Assembly (NCBI GenBank): GCA_021208265.1
Contig: JAJOJU010000028.1
Span: forward strand, 1 to 53,165
Source of the DNA: Alphaproteobacteria bacterium
Lineage (GTDB): Bacteria; Pseudomonadota; Alphaproteobacteria; Micavibrionales; Micavibrionaceae
DNA length: 53,165 nt
Direction: 5' to 3'
The translations under genes and the position numbers were made by a program. Positions 1 through 9,118 of this stretch are shown here, piece after piece (positions within the stretch are counted from its first letter, which is position 1; every line of letters starts with the position of its first letter). Under the pieces are notes generated by a model. The model was given only the letters and a program-made list of their open reading frames with translations, did no database searches and was not told where the DNA came from.

Positions 1-6
1 GGAACG

Positions 7-579
7 ATGTTTCAGGCAACAACACCACAAACGCCGGGGCAAACAGCCGCCCGCCACGCAGAAGCAGGCGATGCCCGCATGACCCTGCGCCGCCGTGAAG
101 AAGAAAACCGCCGCGGCGGATCGCAACAGCGCCGCACCAAAAATAATCTGCAAAACGATGAAGCCAGCGTATCGGTAGAAGCACTTGAAGTTTTTCTTGA
201 AAATCTGCTGCGCGCCGATACCGCCCGGCAGGATAATGCCAAAGCCATTAACAGCGCCGCACCATCCGAAACCATCCTAAAAACAGCCATTCCCGCCAAT
301 GCTGCCAGCCCTTCGGCCCTGGCAGCCAAGGCTTATGCCAATGCGTCCCGCACCGCGCGCCGCCGGGTTATGGCTGAACCGGACATGGAAACGGCTATTA
401 TAACCCCCGCATCAGCACCGCGCCCACGCCTGAACACTACTGAAAAAGCGCAGATCGCCGTTATAAAGGAAAATCTTGCCGCCTTGTCACAATTGGGTGT
501 TCAGAATCTTTCCATCCAGCGGGGGGAAACTTTCCTGATCAGCCTTGTTGATTCAACGCAGAAAGCGCTTAACGGCTGA
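7..579 (+). CDS. Hypothetical Ala/Arg-rich protein (190 aa)
   Basis: I recognise no family. The N-terminal third is hydrophilic, with a dense charged patch at residues about 26-47 (RRREEENRRGG), followed by an Ala-rich middle. The last 45 residues, from about 142, alternate hydrophobic and polar residues like a small folded or helical module. There is no signal peptide or membrane segment. The ATG at 7 is the first possible start, and the window edge hides anything further upstream, so the true start may lie outside. Its 3' end overlaps the end of the convergent regulator by 11 bp. Function unknown. Confidence 0.6.
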   Translation: MFQATTPQTPGQTAARHAEAGDARMTLRRREEENRRGGSQQRRTKNNLQNDEASVSVEALEVFLENLLRADTARQDNAKAINSAAPSETILKTAIPANAASPSALAAKAYANASRTARRRVMAEPDMETAIITPASAPRPRLNTTEKAQIAVIKENLAALSQLGVQNLSIQRGETFLISLVDSTQKALNG

Positions 580-1114
580 TGCCGGGCACCAATTTATAGC
601 CGGCCCCATCCGTAACCAGAATTTGCGGGTTTGCCGCATCCTTCTCTATCTTCCGGCGCAAGCGGTATATATGTGTTTCCAGCGTATGGGTTTCGGCATC
701 CTGATGATACCCCCAAACCTTCTCCAGAATACCCGCCCGGCTCAGGCTATGATCCGGCGCCTGTATCAGCGCGGCCAGTAAATCAACCTCCCGGTCGGTT
801 AAGTCCGTGCTTTGCCCCGAAGGAGTTTGCCAACAACGGGCCAAACAATCCAGCGTATATCCGCTTATCTCAAATACTTGCGGCTGACGTCCACCGTGTA
901 AAAGCTCTTCCGCCTTTTCAATCACTTTTCCCAACCGGGCCGGGCATGAAACTGAAATTTTGCGGGCCGCCAGTTCCAGCTGTAACGAAGCATCAGCTGA
1001 TAAATCAGCACTGACAACAGCCCTATACCCCCGCCCCGTCAAGGCCTTCAGTAAAGCGTCCCCCGCCTGGGCGGATGGGGCATGAATAATGAATTCTAAT
1101 GACTGTTCTGACAT
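569..1114 (-). CDS. OmpR/PhoB-type winged-helix DNA-binding protein with degenerate N-terminal domain
   Basis: 181 aa. Residues about 83-178 form a Trans_reg_C winged helix: the LTDREVDLLAALIQ segment, recognition helix region THTLETHIYRLRRKIE and the C-terminal wing ending GAGYKLV are typical of OmpR/PhoB regulators. The first 75 residues are too short for a receiver domain and I see no phosphoacceptor Asp context, so it probably does not act as a classical phospho-switch. I chose the ATG at 1114 (MSEQSLEF). The open frame continues upstream to 1369, but that stretch is Cys/Arg-rich and overlaps the divergent gene at 1197. No histidine kinase is adjacent. Likely a cytoplasmic transcription regulator with unknown targets. 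Confidence 0.8.
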   Translation of the reverse strand: MSEQSLEFIIHAPSAQAGDALLKALTGRGYRAVVSADLSADASLQLELAARKISVSCPARLGKVIEKAEELLHGGRQPQVFEISGYTLDCLARCWQTPSGQSTDLTDREVDLLAALIQAPDHSLSRAGILEKVWGYHQDAETHTLETHIYRLRRKIEKDAANPQILVTDGAGYKLVPGISR

Positions 1115-1196
1115 GATTTTCACTCTATTACGCGGGCGCCGCCGCCGCAACCGCGCTTTTCGAAGATGGCACGGCGCTTGCAAAGTCAGGGGGGTT

Positions 1197-1937
1197 ATGA
1201 TCGAACCCGCCACCAATCCCGATTTTTCGCAAAGCTTCGCCCGCGCGCCCGCCGCCCGGAAGGTCTTTCGCATGGGTGAATCCGACCGCATGGGGGGGTC
1301 TGTTCCTGTTTGGGAAACTCCGCACCAACAGCAGCAACACATCGAACAGCGCCTGACCGCTGCCGTCACGGGTGATGAAAGCCGCAGTGCCCGGTTTGAA
1401 ACGGCGCTGGCTTACCATACCGTGCAGGGGCAAAATCAAGGGGAACCGCTACAGGAATTTGGTTTTGGTGATGTTATCGACATGGTTAACCCCCTCCAGC
1501 ACATTCCCATTGTGGGCCATGTATACCGCGAACTAACGGGCGACACCATTAAACCCATCGCCCAGATTGTCGGCGGCGCCGTTTTTGGCGGCCCTTTGGG
1601 TGCCGCAGGCGGTCTTGTGAACACCATTATCAAGGAAGAAACAGGCCGTGATATTACCGCCAATGCCATGGCACTGGCGGAAGGGGAAAAGATTGCCTGG
1701 CGCAGCGAACGCCCCCCAGCGACACGTATCGCAAGCGTTGCAGCCGCGCCGCCATCCCCTTATGAGCCGCCGGAACAGCGCCTGACCCGCGCCGTGCAGG
1801 AGATTGAGACTGCTGCCTACCGCGATCTCCCAGCCTCGATGTTAGGCTTCGCCGACACCAGAGCTGCCGTACAACCCCGCCCGCCGGAACCGCAACCCCC
1901 CATCACCGGCCAGCTGGCGGCAACGCGAACGGTATAA
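1197..1937 (+). CDS. Hypothetical protein with glycine-rich membrane-interacting segment
   Basis: 246 aa, unknown function. Residues 88-150 are the most protein-like part: an amphipathic stretch with NPLQHIPIVGHVYRELTG, then the glycine-rich hydrophobic run IVGGAVFGGPLGAAGGLV (124-141), which looks like a glycine-zipper helix able to enter or pack in a membrane. Both ends are Pro/Gln/Arg-rich and probably disordered. I place the start at ATG 1197 because AGGGGGG lies just upstream. An in-frame ATG at 1089 would add 36 Arg-rich residues and overlap the divergent regulator. I recall similar glycine-zipper proteins in alphaproteobacteria but cannot name a family. Confidence 0.65.
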   Translation: MIEPATNPDFSQSFARAPAARKVFRMGESDRMGGSVPVWETPHQQQQHIEQRLTAAVTGDESRSARFETALAYHTVQGQNQGEPLQEFGFGDVIDMVNPLQHIPIVGHVYRELTGDTIKPIAQIVGGAVFGGPLGAAGGLVNTIIKEETGRDITANAMALAEGEKIAWRSERPPATRIASVAAAPPSPYEPPEQRLTRAVQEIETAAYRDLPASMLGFADTRAAVQPRPPEPQPPITGQLAATRTV

Positions 1938-1969
1938 TGATTAAACGGGGAAATGGGGCGCTATTGTTG

Positions 1970-2638
1970 TTATAGCCCGCGCGCGCCAAACACGCCTGTT
2001 CCCACCCGCACGTAAGTGGCGCCGAGCGGAATGGCTTTTTCGAAATCGGCGCTCATACCCATGGAAAGCCCAGGCAAGCCGTGTTCCTTAGCCAGCTTTT
2101 TAAGCAGCGCAAAGTGCAGGGCGGGTGGTTCGTCCACCGGAGGAATACACATTAACCCCCGTATATCCAAACCGCATTCATCGCGGCAAAGCTCTAGAAA
2201 TTCCGGCAAATTACGGGGGTTAATACCGGCTTTTTGATCTTCATCCCCGGTATTGATTTGAATGAAACAGGGCAGCTTCCGGCCCTGCTTCTGCATTTCC
2301 GCAGCCAGCCCGCGCGCCAGCTTTTCCCGGTCCAGCGTTTCAATCACATCAAACAGCGCCACCGCATCTTTTGCTTTATTGGTTTGTAAGGGGCCGATCA
2401 GGTGAAGCTTTAAATCTGGATAGTGCGCTCGGCGTTCGTGCCAGCGGCTTTGTGCTTCCTGCACCCGGTTTTCCCCGAACAGGCGATGACCGGCGGACAG
2501 TGCGGCCTCAATTTTATCATCCGGCTGTACCTTACTGACCGCCACCAGATGAACGTCTTCTGCCTTACGGCCTGCACGCTTGGCCGCCTTGGCGATTGTT
2601 TTTTGTATGATTTCGATATTCTGGGCAATCTGGTTCAT
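1970..2638 (-). CDS. yggS: YggS/PROSC pyridoxal phosphate homeostasis protein
   Basis: 222 aa, normal length for the family. It is a single-domain, alanine-racemase-like TIM barrel that binds pyridoxal 5'-phosphate without known catalytic turnover and buffers PLP in the cytoplasm. The PLP lysine is K36 in the motif LVAVSKVQPD. Further family signatures are the FGENRVQEA segment, the HLIGPLQTNK strand and the C-terminal SMGMSADFEKAI and GTGVFGAR phosphate-binding loops. The start at 2638 gives MNQIAQNIE, the usual N-terminus. It is transcribed alone. A structured element (2694-2798) lies in its upstream region. Confidence 0.93.
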   Translation of the reverse strand: MNQIAQNIEIIQKTIAKAAKRAGRKAEDVHLVAVSKVQPDDKIEAALSAGHRLFGENRVQEAQSRWHERRAHYPDLKLHLIGPLQTNKAKDAVALFDVIETLDREKLARGLAAEMQKQGRKLPCFIQINTGDEDQKAGINPRNLPEFLELCRDECGLDIRGLMCIPPVDEPPALHFALLKKLAKEHGLPGLSMGMSADFEKAIPLGATYVRVGTGVFGARGL

Positions 2639-2693
2639 GACGCCATTATGAAGCGGGAACCACGGCCTAACAAATTAATTTTGGACCGCTCAA

Positions 2694-2798
2694 TAGAGCA
2701 AACAACGTTTCTTTTGGGCTAGGCGCGAGGAGGGAAGCCTACGTTCCGGTAGGCGACCGACAAAGCAACACCGCCCAAAGGGAACGATGAAAGCTCTA
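2694..2798. repeat. Structured palindromic element, copy 1
   Basis: An imperfect palindrome with outer arms TAGAGC (2694-2699) and GCTCTA (2793-2798), conserved flanks AAACAACGTTT and GGGAACGATGAAAG, an inner stem TTTGGGC/GCCCAAA, and a nested hairpin GCCTAC-GTTCCG-GTAGGC. A shorter copy with the same flanks but a different inner stem sits at 42262-42314 next to tRNA-Ala. It lies between the yggS start and the porin terminator. It could be a structured RNA, a protein-binding site or a mobile palindromic repeat. The sequence does not tell which strand is transcribed. Confidence 0.55.
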
Positions 2799-2800
2799 AA

Positions 2801-2837
2801 ATAAAAAAGGGGCGCGGCTGATTACAGCACGCGCCCG
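2801..2837 (-). terminator. Rho-independent terminator of the porin gene
   Basis: Read on the minus strand, GGGCGCG and CGCGCCC arms (2810-2816 and 2830-2836), with an inner CTG/CAG extension, are followed by a run of six T (complement of 2803-2808). It is 50 bp after the porin stop codon, in the right orientation. Confidence 0.88.
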
Positions 2838-2886
2838 AAGTCAAATATCTCTATACAAATTACTCGAGTAGTATTCCTAAGAACTC

Positions 2887-4218
2887 TTAGAAGTTGATTT
2901 GTGTACCAAGCAGAACGTTGGTGGAATCAACATCGTTAGAGTTCGGAAGGTCGTGGTCGATGAAGCTTACGGAACCACGGAAGGTCATTCCAGGGCCGTA
3001 GGTGTAAACAACACCGCCTGTGTAGCGATCAGTTTCAAGGTCGCCGCCGCCTGCACCGAGGAAGCCATCAAGCTCTTGATCCTGATTGTAGTAGCTGGCA
3101 CCCAACTTGAAGGGACCAGTTGTGTAGTCGGCTCCGACTACGAAAGTTTCGCGATCAGCATCGAGACCATCGATACCCAGATCGTCATGAACATAGGCAA
3201 CGCCCAGACCGAACGGACCGAAGTCAAGGTCAAGACCGGCATTCCAGGATTGACGATCATCGCGCTTGGACAGCACGTCATCGGAATCATCCAGAACGTT
3301 GTCGTTGTCATTATCTTCATAAATAAGGACTTGTGATTCTTCTACGTTGGAATGTGTGAAACCAACACCAGCGATCACACCAACCTGATCGAACTGACCT
3401 TCATAACGAACAGCCACTTCGTAGGAGCTGCCGTATGTGCCGGCTTGATCATCAATACCAACGCCTGTTGTGTCGTCGGAAGCTGTTGTGTCGTTGTTTT
3501 CAGGCGTATAAGAAACACCGGCCTGGAAGCCCGCGAAAATCGGGGTCAGGTAAGTGATCTTGTTAGCGTAGCCTGTTACATCATCATCGTAGTCGAAGGA
3601 GAACAGGTCAAATGCTGCGCCGGAGCCGGATGTGTTGAAGTTCACAGCTGCGTTACGAATGATATCGTCGCCACCTGTGTTGTTAACACCGTTAGCACCG
3701 TTGCTGATTTGAACAGCTGTCAGGCCTGTGTTGAAGAATGTACCCATTGTACCAGGTGCGATGCTGTAGTTAGTACCATCGATGAACTGGCGGATACCGT
3801 CAACGTTGGAGTCAGCAGAAGGAGCTTCAACCTGCAACAGGTAGGAAGCGCCGTTCTCGGCACCAAAGTTTACACGACCCCATGTACCTGTGAAGTAAGC
3901 ATAGCTTTCTTCAACATCAAGGCTGTCGTTGTTATCAGCTTCTGTTTCGAAGTGCATACCAACAGTCAGGCCGTTATCCAGAGTTGTTTCACCTGTGAAG
4001 TGAATTTCTGTGTTTCTCAGGATGTCGAAATTACGCTCTTCCTGATCTTCGTTAGCAACTGTGGCAGGATCATCTTCAACAGTGTCCTGGTCAACATAAG
4101 CGCCATAGCCCTTAAACCAACCGCCAATGTCCAGCTTCAGGCCGTCAGCAGCCTGAGCTTGACCGGCAGCCAGTACGAGGCCGCAAACTGCAGCGCTGCT
4201 CAGTAGTAGTTTTTTCAT
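2887..4218 (-). CDS. Outer-membrane porin (Gram-negative porin family)
   Basis: About 443 aa. The cleavable signal peptide runs MKKLLLSSAAVCGLVLAAGQAQA, and the mature protein starts ADGLKLDIGGWFKGYG, a typical first beta strand. The rest alternates aromatic and Gly residues with acidic loops (many Asp/Asn, for example the DNDNDNVLDDSDDV region), as expected for a 16-stranded trimeric porin. It ends in an aromatic residue (TQINF), the usual BAM-recognition terminus. Two ATGs abut (4221 and 4218). The Shine-Dalgarno GGAGG is 6 nt from the second, so I start there. The codon pattern is smoother and less GC-rich than in neighbours, as in highly expressed genes. It is monocistronic with its own terminator. 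Confidence 0.9.
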   Translation of the reverse strand: MKKLLLSSAAVCGLVLAAGQAQAADGLKLDIGGWFKGYGAYVDQDTVEDDPATVANEDQEERNFDILRNTEIHFTGETTLDNGLTVGMHFETEADNNDSLDVEESYAYFTGTWGRVNFGAENGASYLLQVEAPSADSNVDGIRQFIDGTNYSIAPGTMGTFFNTGLTAVQISNGANGVNNTGGDDIIRNAAVNFNTSGSGAAFDLFSFDYDDDVTGYANKITYLTPIFAGFQAGVSYTPENNDTTASDDTTGVGIDDQAGTYGSSYEVAVRYEGQFDQVGVIAGVGFTHSNVEESQVLIYEDNDNDNVLDDSDDVLSKRDDRQSWNAGLDLDFGPFGLGVAYVHDDLGIDGLDADRETFVVGADYTTGPFKLGASYYNQDQELDGFLGAGGGDLETDRYTGGVVYTYGPGMTFRGSVSFIDHDLPNSNDVDSTNVLLGTQINF

Positions 4219-4221
4219 CAT

Positions 4222-4554
4222 CTTCCTCCAATCAAAAGTTATTGATGATATTCATTGAAATGCCTTAGCCTAAATTTATATTTAATACCAAGGCGCAAAG
4301 ACATATCGGGTGCATTTGCACCTGATACTGCCTAGTAAGCCAGTGTTTACTTACAGGGTCAACGGCACTCCCCTGCATAGTTGCAACAATTTTTGCAAAG
4401 AGTGTCATATTTGCAACATCATCCCAAAAGCCCCTGATTTTCACAGCTTTTCTGTTATAGCCAAATCGGCCTTGAGATTGCTCATGCTACCGTGCTAAGA
4501 AGCAAATTCACGAAATTTTTGTTACATCGTTCATTAAAAGGATTTTTTACTCAC
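4222..4554. other. Divergent intergenic region between porin and DUF3576 gene
   Basis: 333 bp of AT-rich DNA with no convincing gene. It holds the porin Shine-Dalgarno (GGAGG, complement of 4225-4229) and an AT-rich stretch around 4265-4290 that probably contains the porin promoter. Three copies of TTGCAA occur at 4381, 4393 and 4411, the first inside the palindrome GTTGCAAC (4380-4387). They could be an operator, but this is only a visual pattern. Confidence 0.4.
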
Positions 4555-5100
4555 ATGAAAACGCGCCTTCTTGTTTCATCTTTATCCCTTGGCCTGACCG
4601 CTTTGCTGCTGGCAAGTTGCGGCAGCGGCCCGATTGAGACCGAAGCCCGGTACCCGACAGGTGCCGACCGCGCCGCCACAGGCAGTGATATTTATGCTGA
4701 CGAACCCAGCATTTTCGGCCCCGAAGGTCTTGACCTCTTTGGCACAAACAAAAAGAAAGAAGATGCCCAAACAGGCATCGGCGTGAACTCTTTTCTGTGG
4801 CGCGCCGCGCTGGATACAGTGTCCTTCATGCCGCTTGCCAGTGCCGATCCGTTCGGCGGCGTAATCCTTACCGACTGGTATACTTCCCCCGAAAAAGAGA
4901 ATGAGCGCTTCAAGGTGGATGTGTTCATCCTCACCCGCGAATTGCGCTCAGACGGCATTAGCGTCCGCGTTTACAAGCAGGAACTGAAAAAAGGTACATG
5001 GCGCGATATGGCTGTGGAACCCGACACGGCCCGCAAGCTGGAAGATGCCATCCTGACCCGCGCCCGCCAGCTCCGCGTGGCGCAACTGGAAAGCAAATAA
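4555..5100 (+). CDS. DUF3576 family lipoprotein
   Basis: 181 aa. A lipoprotein signal peptide with lipobox LASC (Cys22) predicts anchoring to a membrane from the periplasmic side. The mature domain contains GVNSFLWRAALDTVSFMPLASADPFGGVILTDWYT, the core of DUF3576, an alphaproteobacterial family of unknown function usually found just upstream of leuS, as here (14 bp gap). I chose the ATG at 4555, with AAGGA upstream. The frame extends to 4492 but without a signal peptide at its start. It is likely cotranscribed with leuS and lptE, which suggests, but does not show, a role in envelope assembly. Confidence 0.85.
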   Translation: MKTRLLVSSLSLGLTALLLASCGSGPIETEARYPTGADRAATGSDIYADEPSIFGPEGLDLFGTNKKKEDAQTGIGVNSFLWRAALDTVSFMPLASADPFGGVILTDWYTSPEKENERFKVDVFILTRELRSDGISVRVYKQELKKGTWRDMAVEPDTARKLEDAILTRARQLRVAQLESK

Positions 5101-5114
5101 GCGATCACCCGTAA

Positions 5115-7703
5115 ATGAGTAACGAACGCTACAACATCCGCGAAACGGAAGAAAAATGGCGCACAGCATGGGCCAAGCGCAATGCTTTTGCCGTTTCGGA
5201 AGATCCCGCCAAAAAGAAATATTACGTGCTGGAGATGTTCCCTTATCCGTCAGGGCGCATCCATGTCGGCCACGTGCGGAATTACACGCTGGGCGATGTT
5301 GTGGCCCGCTATAGAAAAGCGCAGGGCTTTAACGTCCTCCACCCCATGGGTTGGGATGCTTTTGGCCTTCCTGCCGAAAATGCCGCCATGGAGCGCGGCC
5401 TTCACCCCGGTAAATGGACGCGCGAAAACATCGCCGCCATGCGCGAGCAGCTTAAATCCATGGGGCTTTCCATCGACTGGAGCCGCGAGGTCGCCACCTG
5501 CGAGCCGGATTATTACCGCCACGAACAAAAGATGTTTCTGGATTTCCTCAAAAACGGCATTGCCTATCGCAAGGAATCTGTCGTGAACTGGGACCCGGTC
5601 GATAACACGGTTCTGGCGAATGAACAGGTGGTGGATGGCAAGGGCTGGCGCACCGGCGCACCTGTTGAGCGCCGCAAATTAAATCAGTGGTTCCTGAAAA
5701 TTACCGATTACGCCGATGATCTTCTGGAAGGCCTTAAAACATTGGACCGCTGGCCGGAAAAGGTCCGCATCATGCAGGAAAAATGGATTGGCAAAAGCCA
5801 GGGCCTGCAATTCAAATGGAATCTGGTCGGCACAGATCAACAGATAGAAGTCTTTACTACACGGCCTGACACGTTGTTCGGCGCGGCCTTTATCGGCCTT
5901 TCGCCCGATCACCCCTTGGCAACGCAGCTGGCGGGCGGCAAACCCGGTTTTGATGATTTTATCAGGGAGTGCCAGCAGGTCGGCACCTCGGAAGAAGCCA
6001 TCGAAAAGGCGGAAAAACTGGGCTTTGATACCGGTTATATGGCGACCCACCCGCTTTTGGGCCATGAAATTCCGGTCTATATAGCCAATTTCATCTTGAT
6101 GGATTACGGCACAGGCGCCATTTTCGGCGTGCCCGCGCACGACCAGCGCGACTTTGATTTTGCCAAAAAATACCACCTGCCGATCCGTCAGGTTATTTCC
6201 GATGACAGCGGGCATGATTGCACGGCAGAAGCCTATACCGGCCCCGGCAAGCTGGTGAATTCCCATTATCTGGACGGCATGGATATTGAAGCCGCCAAGG
6301 CCGAAATCATCAAGCGCTGCGAAGAAAACGGCACAGGCTTTGGCACCACGCAATATCGCCTGCGCGATTGGGGTATTTCCCGCCAGCGTTACTGGGGCTG
6401 CCCCATTCCGATTATTTATTGCGAGGATTGCGGGGCCGTTCCGGTTCCGGAAAAGGATCTGCCCGTCACACTGCCCGAAGATGTCTCCTTCGATAAGCCC
6501 GGCAATCCGCTCGTCCATCACCCCACATGGAAGAACTGTAGCTGCCCCACTTGCGGCAAGCCCGCCACGCGCGAAACCGATACGTTCGACACCTTCTTCG
6601 AATCGAGCTGGTATCAGTTCCGCTACTGTGACCCGCACAACGAAACGCTTCCCCTCGCCAAGGATAAAGCTGCCTACTGGATGCCGAAAGGCCACACGGT
6701 GGAGCAATATATCGGCGGGGTGGAACATGCCGTTTTGCACCTCCTTTACGCCCGCTTCTTCACCCGCGCCATGAAAACCTGCGGCTATGTGGATTGTGAT
6801 GAGCCCTTCATGGGCCTGTTCACCCAAGGCATGGTCACGCATGAAACATATCAAGACACCGCCGGAAAATGGCTCTTCCCCAGCGAAATCGCCAAGGATG
6901 ATTCCGGTAAGTTTGTAAAAATCGATGACGGCTCCGCCGTGAAAGTGGGCGCCACGATCAAGATGTCCAAATCCAAGCGCAACGTGGTTGACCCGGAAGA
7001 TATCTTGGGCACTTACGGCGCGGATGCGGCGCGCCTCTTCATCCTTTCTGACTCGCCGCCTGAGCGCGATCTGGAATGGACGGAAGCCGGGATTGGGGGC
7101 GCTTATAATTATATTCGACAAATTTACGGATTTATTATTTATGACGTCAAAGATTTTCTGCCCCCCGTTGGCACAGAAAAACCCGAGGCCCTCTCGCGAC
7201 ACGCGACCGACCTGTTAAAGCAGGCCCATAAAATGATCCATGGTATGTCGCAAGATATAGAGGCCTTTCACATGAACAAGGCGGTTGCCAGATTTCGCAC
7301 CTTCTCAAACGACCTGAAAGGTTTCAAACCTGAAGCACAAGAGTGGGATGATGGAGAGAGATGGGCTTTACGTGAGAGTATTGAGATACTCATTCGTGTA
7401 TTTAATCCCATGATGCCGCATCTGGCGGAAGAGCTTTGGCAAATGCTCGGTCACAAAACCCTGCTGGTTGACGAGCGCTGGCCCGAAGTTGACCACACTC
7501 TCCTCATAGAAGACACAGTTACCATCGGCGTACAGGTCAACGGCAAGGTACGCGCTTCCATTACTCTTGCGCCCACAGCCTCCGAAGAAGAAGCCCGTAC
7601 AGCCGCACTGGCTCAGGATAACGTGCAAAAAGCCATGGACGGCAAGTCCTTGCGTAAATTCATCTACGTACCCGGTAAAATCGTCAATGTGGTGGCGGGT
7701 TAG
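5115..7703 (+). CDS. leuS: Leucine--tRNA ligase
   Basis: 862 aa, full length. Class I aminoacyl-tRNA synthetase that charges tRNA-Leu in the cytoplasm. The signature HIGH variant is HVGH at residues 50-53 and the KMSKS loop is at 616-620. Between them lie the CP1 editing domain ([24 protein letters not shown]) and Cys pairs of a zinc-like insertion (YCEDCG and CPTCG). The C-terminal anticodon-binding helical domain ends with [11 protein letters not shown]. The gene is intact, which is notable because shorter neighbours carry frameshifts. Its TAG stop is followed directly by the lptE ATG, so translation is probably coupled. Confidence 0.98.
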   Translation: MSNERYNIRETEEKWRTAWAKRNAFAVSEDPAKKKYYVLEMFPYPSGRIHVGHVRNYTLGDVVARYRKAQGFNVLHPMGWDAFGLPAENAAMERGLHPGKWTRENIAAMREQLKSMGLSIDWSREVATCEPDYYRHEQKMFLDFLKNGIAYRKESVVNWDPVDNTVLANEQVVDGKGWRTGAPVERRKLNQWFLKITDYADDLLEGLKTLDRWPEKVRIMQEKWIGKSQGLQFKWNLVGTDQQIEVFTTRPDTLFGAAFIGLSPDHPLATQLAGGKPGFDDFIRECQQVGTSEEAIEKAEKLGFDTGYMATHPLLGHEIPVYIANFILMDYGTGAIFGVPAHDQRDFDFAKKYHLPIRQVISDDSGHDCTAEAYTGPGKLVNSHYLDGMDIEAAKAEIIKRCEENGTGFGTTQYRLRDWGISRQRYWGCPIPIIYCEDCGAVPVPEKDLPVTLPEDVSFDKPGNPLVHHPTWKNCSCPTCGKPATRETDTFDTFFESSWYQFRYCDPHNETLPLAKDKAAYWMPKGHTVEQYIGGVEHAVLHLLYARFFTRAMKTCGYVDCDEPFMGLFTQGMVTHETYQDTAGKWLFPSEIAKDDSGKFVKIDDGSAVKVGATIKMSKSKRNVVDPEDILGTYGADAARLFILSDSPPERDLEWTEAGIGGAYNYIRQIYGFIIYDVKDFLPPVGTEKPEALSRHATDLLKQAHKMIHGMSQDIEAFHMNKAVARFRTFSNDLKGFKPEAQEWDDGERWALRESIEILIRVFNPMMPHLAEELWQMLGHKTLLVDERWPEVDHTLLIEDTVTIGVQVNGKVRASITLAPTASEEEARTAALAQDNVQKAMDGKSLRKFIYVPGKIVNVVAG

Positions 7704-8216
7704 ATGAAATACCTGCTGCTCTTTTCCTGCCTGTTTCTGGGCGCCTGCGGCTTCACCCCGCTTTACGGGCAACAGGGGCATGAAAGCTTCGGCAATGAAG
7801 CGCTGCTGGAATATGTGTATATCGACAGCATTCCCAACCGCGAAGGGCAGTATCTGCGCAATGCGCTGATTGACCGCTTTTATCCGCATGGGCGCCCCGT
7901 AAACCCACAATATACACTGAAAATCACCGAGCTTGATGTACGCCGGACCGATCTCGACATCACCCAGACATCATCCACCACCCGCGAACAAATGCGCCTG
8001 AAGGCTGATTTGGCGCTGGTCGACAAAGTCACCGGGGAAACGCTGCTTACGCGCCGCCTTTCAAGCACATCCAGCTACAACATCCTGGAAAGCGAATTCG
8101 CCACGCGCGTATCCCGTCAGGAAGCCAAGGAAAATGCGCTCCTGGGTCTTGCCAGCCAGATAGAAACGCAATTGGCGCTATTTTTCCAGCGTAATGAAAA
8201 GCAAACGAGTCCCTGA
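7704..8216 (+). CDS. lptE: LPS assembly lipoprotein LptE
   Basis: 170 aa. N-terminal lipoprotein signal with lipobox LGAC (Cys15), followed by the family hallmark GFTPLYG. LptE is the outer-membrane lipoprotein that plugs the LptD barrel and delivers lipopolysaccharide to the cell surface. The start codon abuts the leuS stop. In most alphaproteobacteria holA follows directly, but here about 1.6 kb (a broken methyltransferase and a phosphatase) is inserted before holA. Confidence 0.92.
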   Translation: MKYLLLFSCLFLGACGFTPLYGQQGHESFGNEALLEYVYIDSIPNREGQYLRNALIDRFYPHGRPVNPQYTLKITELDVRRTDLDITQTSSTTREQMRLKADLALVDKVTGETLLTRRLSSTSSYNILESEFATRVSRQEAKENALLGLASQIETQLALFFQRNEKQTSP

Positions 8217-8277
8217 TCCGCACAGCTTAACGGATTAGTGAGGTTTCTTTCGTAAAATAAACTCTTGAGGGGTTATC

Positions 8278-8941
8278 ATGACAAAGCCGAATGGCAATAA
8301 TAATAGTGCCGCAAACGTTACCTATGCTGATGTTGCCCGGCATTTTGACCGCATCGCGCCTGATTACGAAGACGGCTGCGGCAAGGTCGGCTGGGTCGGC
8401 CCGGAAGTACTTTTCGATGAGCTAAAACCCTATATTCCAAACAAGCATCTCTCAGCCTGAATAGATTTAGGCGCCGGAACAGGCCGGGTCGGGCAGCTTT
8501 TCAAACATTTTTCATGCCGCCACGCATGTGACGGGCGTTGATATCTCTGAAAACATGCTGGAAATCGCCCGGCAAAAAAGCCGCATTGATATTTCGCTGG
8601 TGGGCGATGTCACGGCCCTGCCGCCGGAAGCCGCCCGCTCATTCGATATCGTCACCTCCGCCGGGGTTCTGGATTTCATCGGCAACACGGATAAGCTGCT
8701 TTCTGAAGCCGCCCGCGTTCTGAAGCAGGGCGGGCTATGCGGCATTATATTCGAGCCCGATAACGCCGCCGGGCCGGGGCACAAAACCATTTCTCACAAC
8801 GAAGATATATTAAAATCGCAATTCGCGGCCCATGGTTTTTCCGTCAAAAAAATCTTGCGCGCCCCCGGAATCTATACAAATTTCAAGACCGGCGCCGCTG
8901 TTGAAAATGTCATCATGATTGCCAGCCTCGATAAAGTTTGA
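8278..8941 (+). pseudogene. Class I SAM-dependent methyltransferase, broken by a stop and a frameshift
   Basis: The gene reads as a methyltransferase of about 220 aa only if two defects are bridged. Frame 1 gives FDRIAPDYEDG, meets TGA at 8458-8460, then continues with the SAM-binding motif I IDLGAGTGRVGQ. Near 8510-8516 the frame must move by one base (an extra T in the T run) to reach VTGVDISENMLEIARQ (motif II, acidic GVD) and the later VLKQGG segment (motif IV/V). Preceded by GAGGGG, a good ribosome site. The substrate cannot be predicted. Because many neighbours carry indels, the frameshift may be a consensus error. The TGA needs a separate substitution, so real decay is possible here. 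Confidence 0.75.
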
Positions 8942-9064
8942 CATCTTCCGTAACCATCACTTATAACATTTTATCGTCTTTACGATGATCGCGGCATTTG
9001 AAGGACCAGCTTGCACCGCGTTACCAAAGCTAAAGCGCCACAGTTAAGAGCATAATCCCTCGCG

Positions 9065-9087
9065 CTGTGGTTCCCCTTAAACCACAG
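9065..9087. other. Perfect 8-bp hairpin upstream of the phosphatase gene
   Basis: Arms CTGTGGTT (9065-9072) and AACCACAG (9080-9087) with a 7-nt loop, 31 bp before the start codon at 9119. No T run follows, so it is not an obvious terminator. It could be a 5' leader structure or an operator. Confidence 0.4.
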
Positions 9088-9118
9088 ACGAACGCCGAAC
9101 AGGCACAGAGGAGGCATT

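Noticed and set aside
3352-4206. Open frame of 284 codons on the plus strand over the porin gene
   Set aside because: It is the antisense of the porin, which has a signal peptide, family features, Shine-Dalgarno and terminator. The plus frame has Cys/Val-rich composition typical of a shadow.
5679-7202. Open frame of 507 codons antisense to leuS
   Set aside because: leuS is intact with all motifs. The antisense frame has no recognisable domain and arises from GC-biased third positions.
8458-8460. In-frame TGA before the SAM motif read as selenocysteine or recoded Trp
   Set aside because: TGA ends several intact genes here (for example at 9796), no SECIS-like hairpin follows, and a second lesion occurs 50 bp later.
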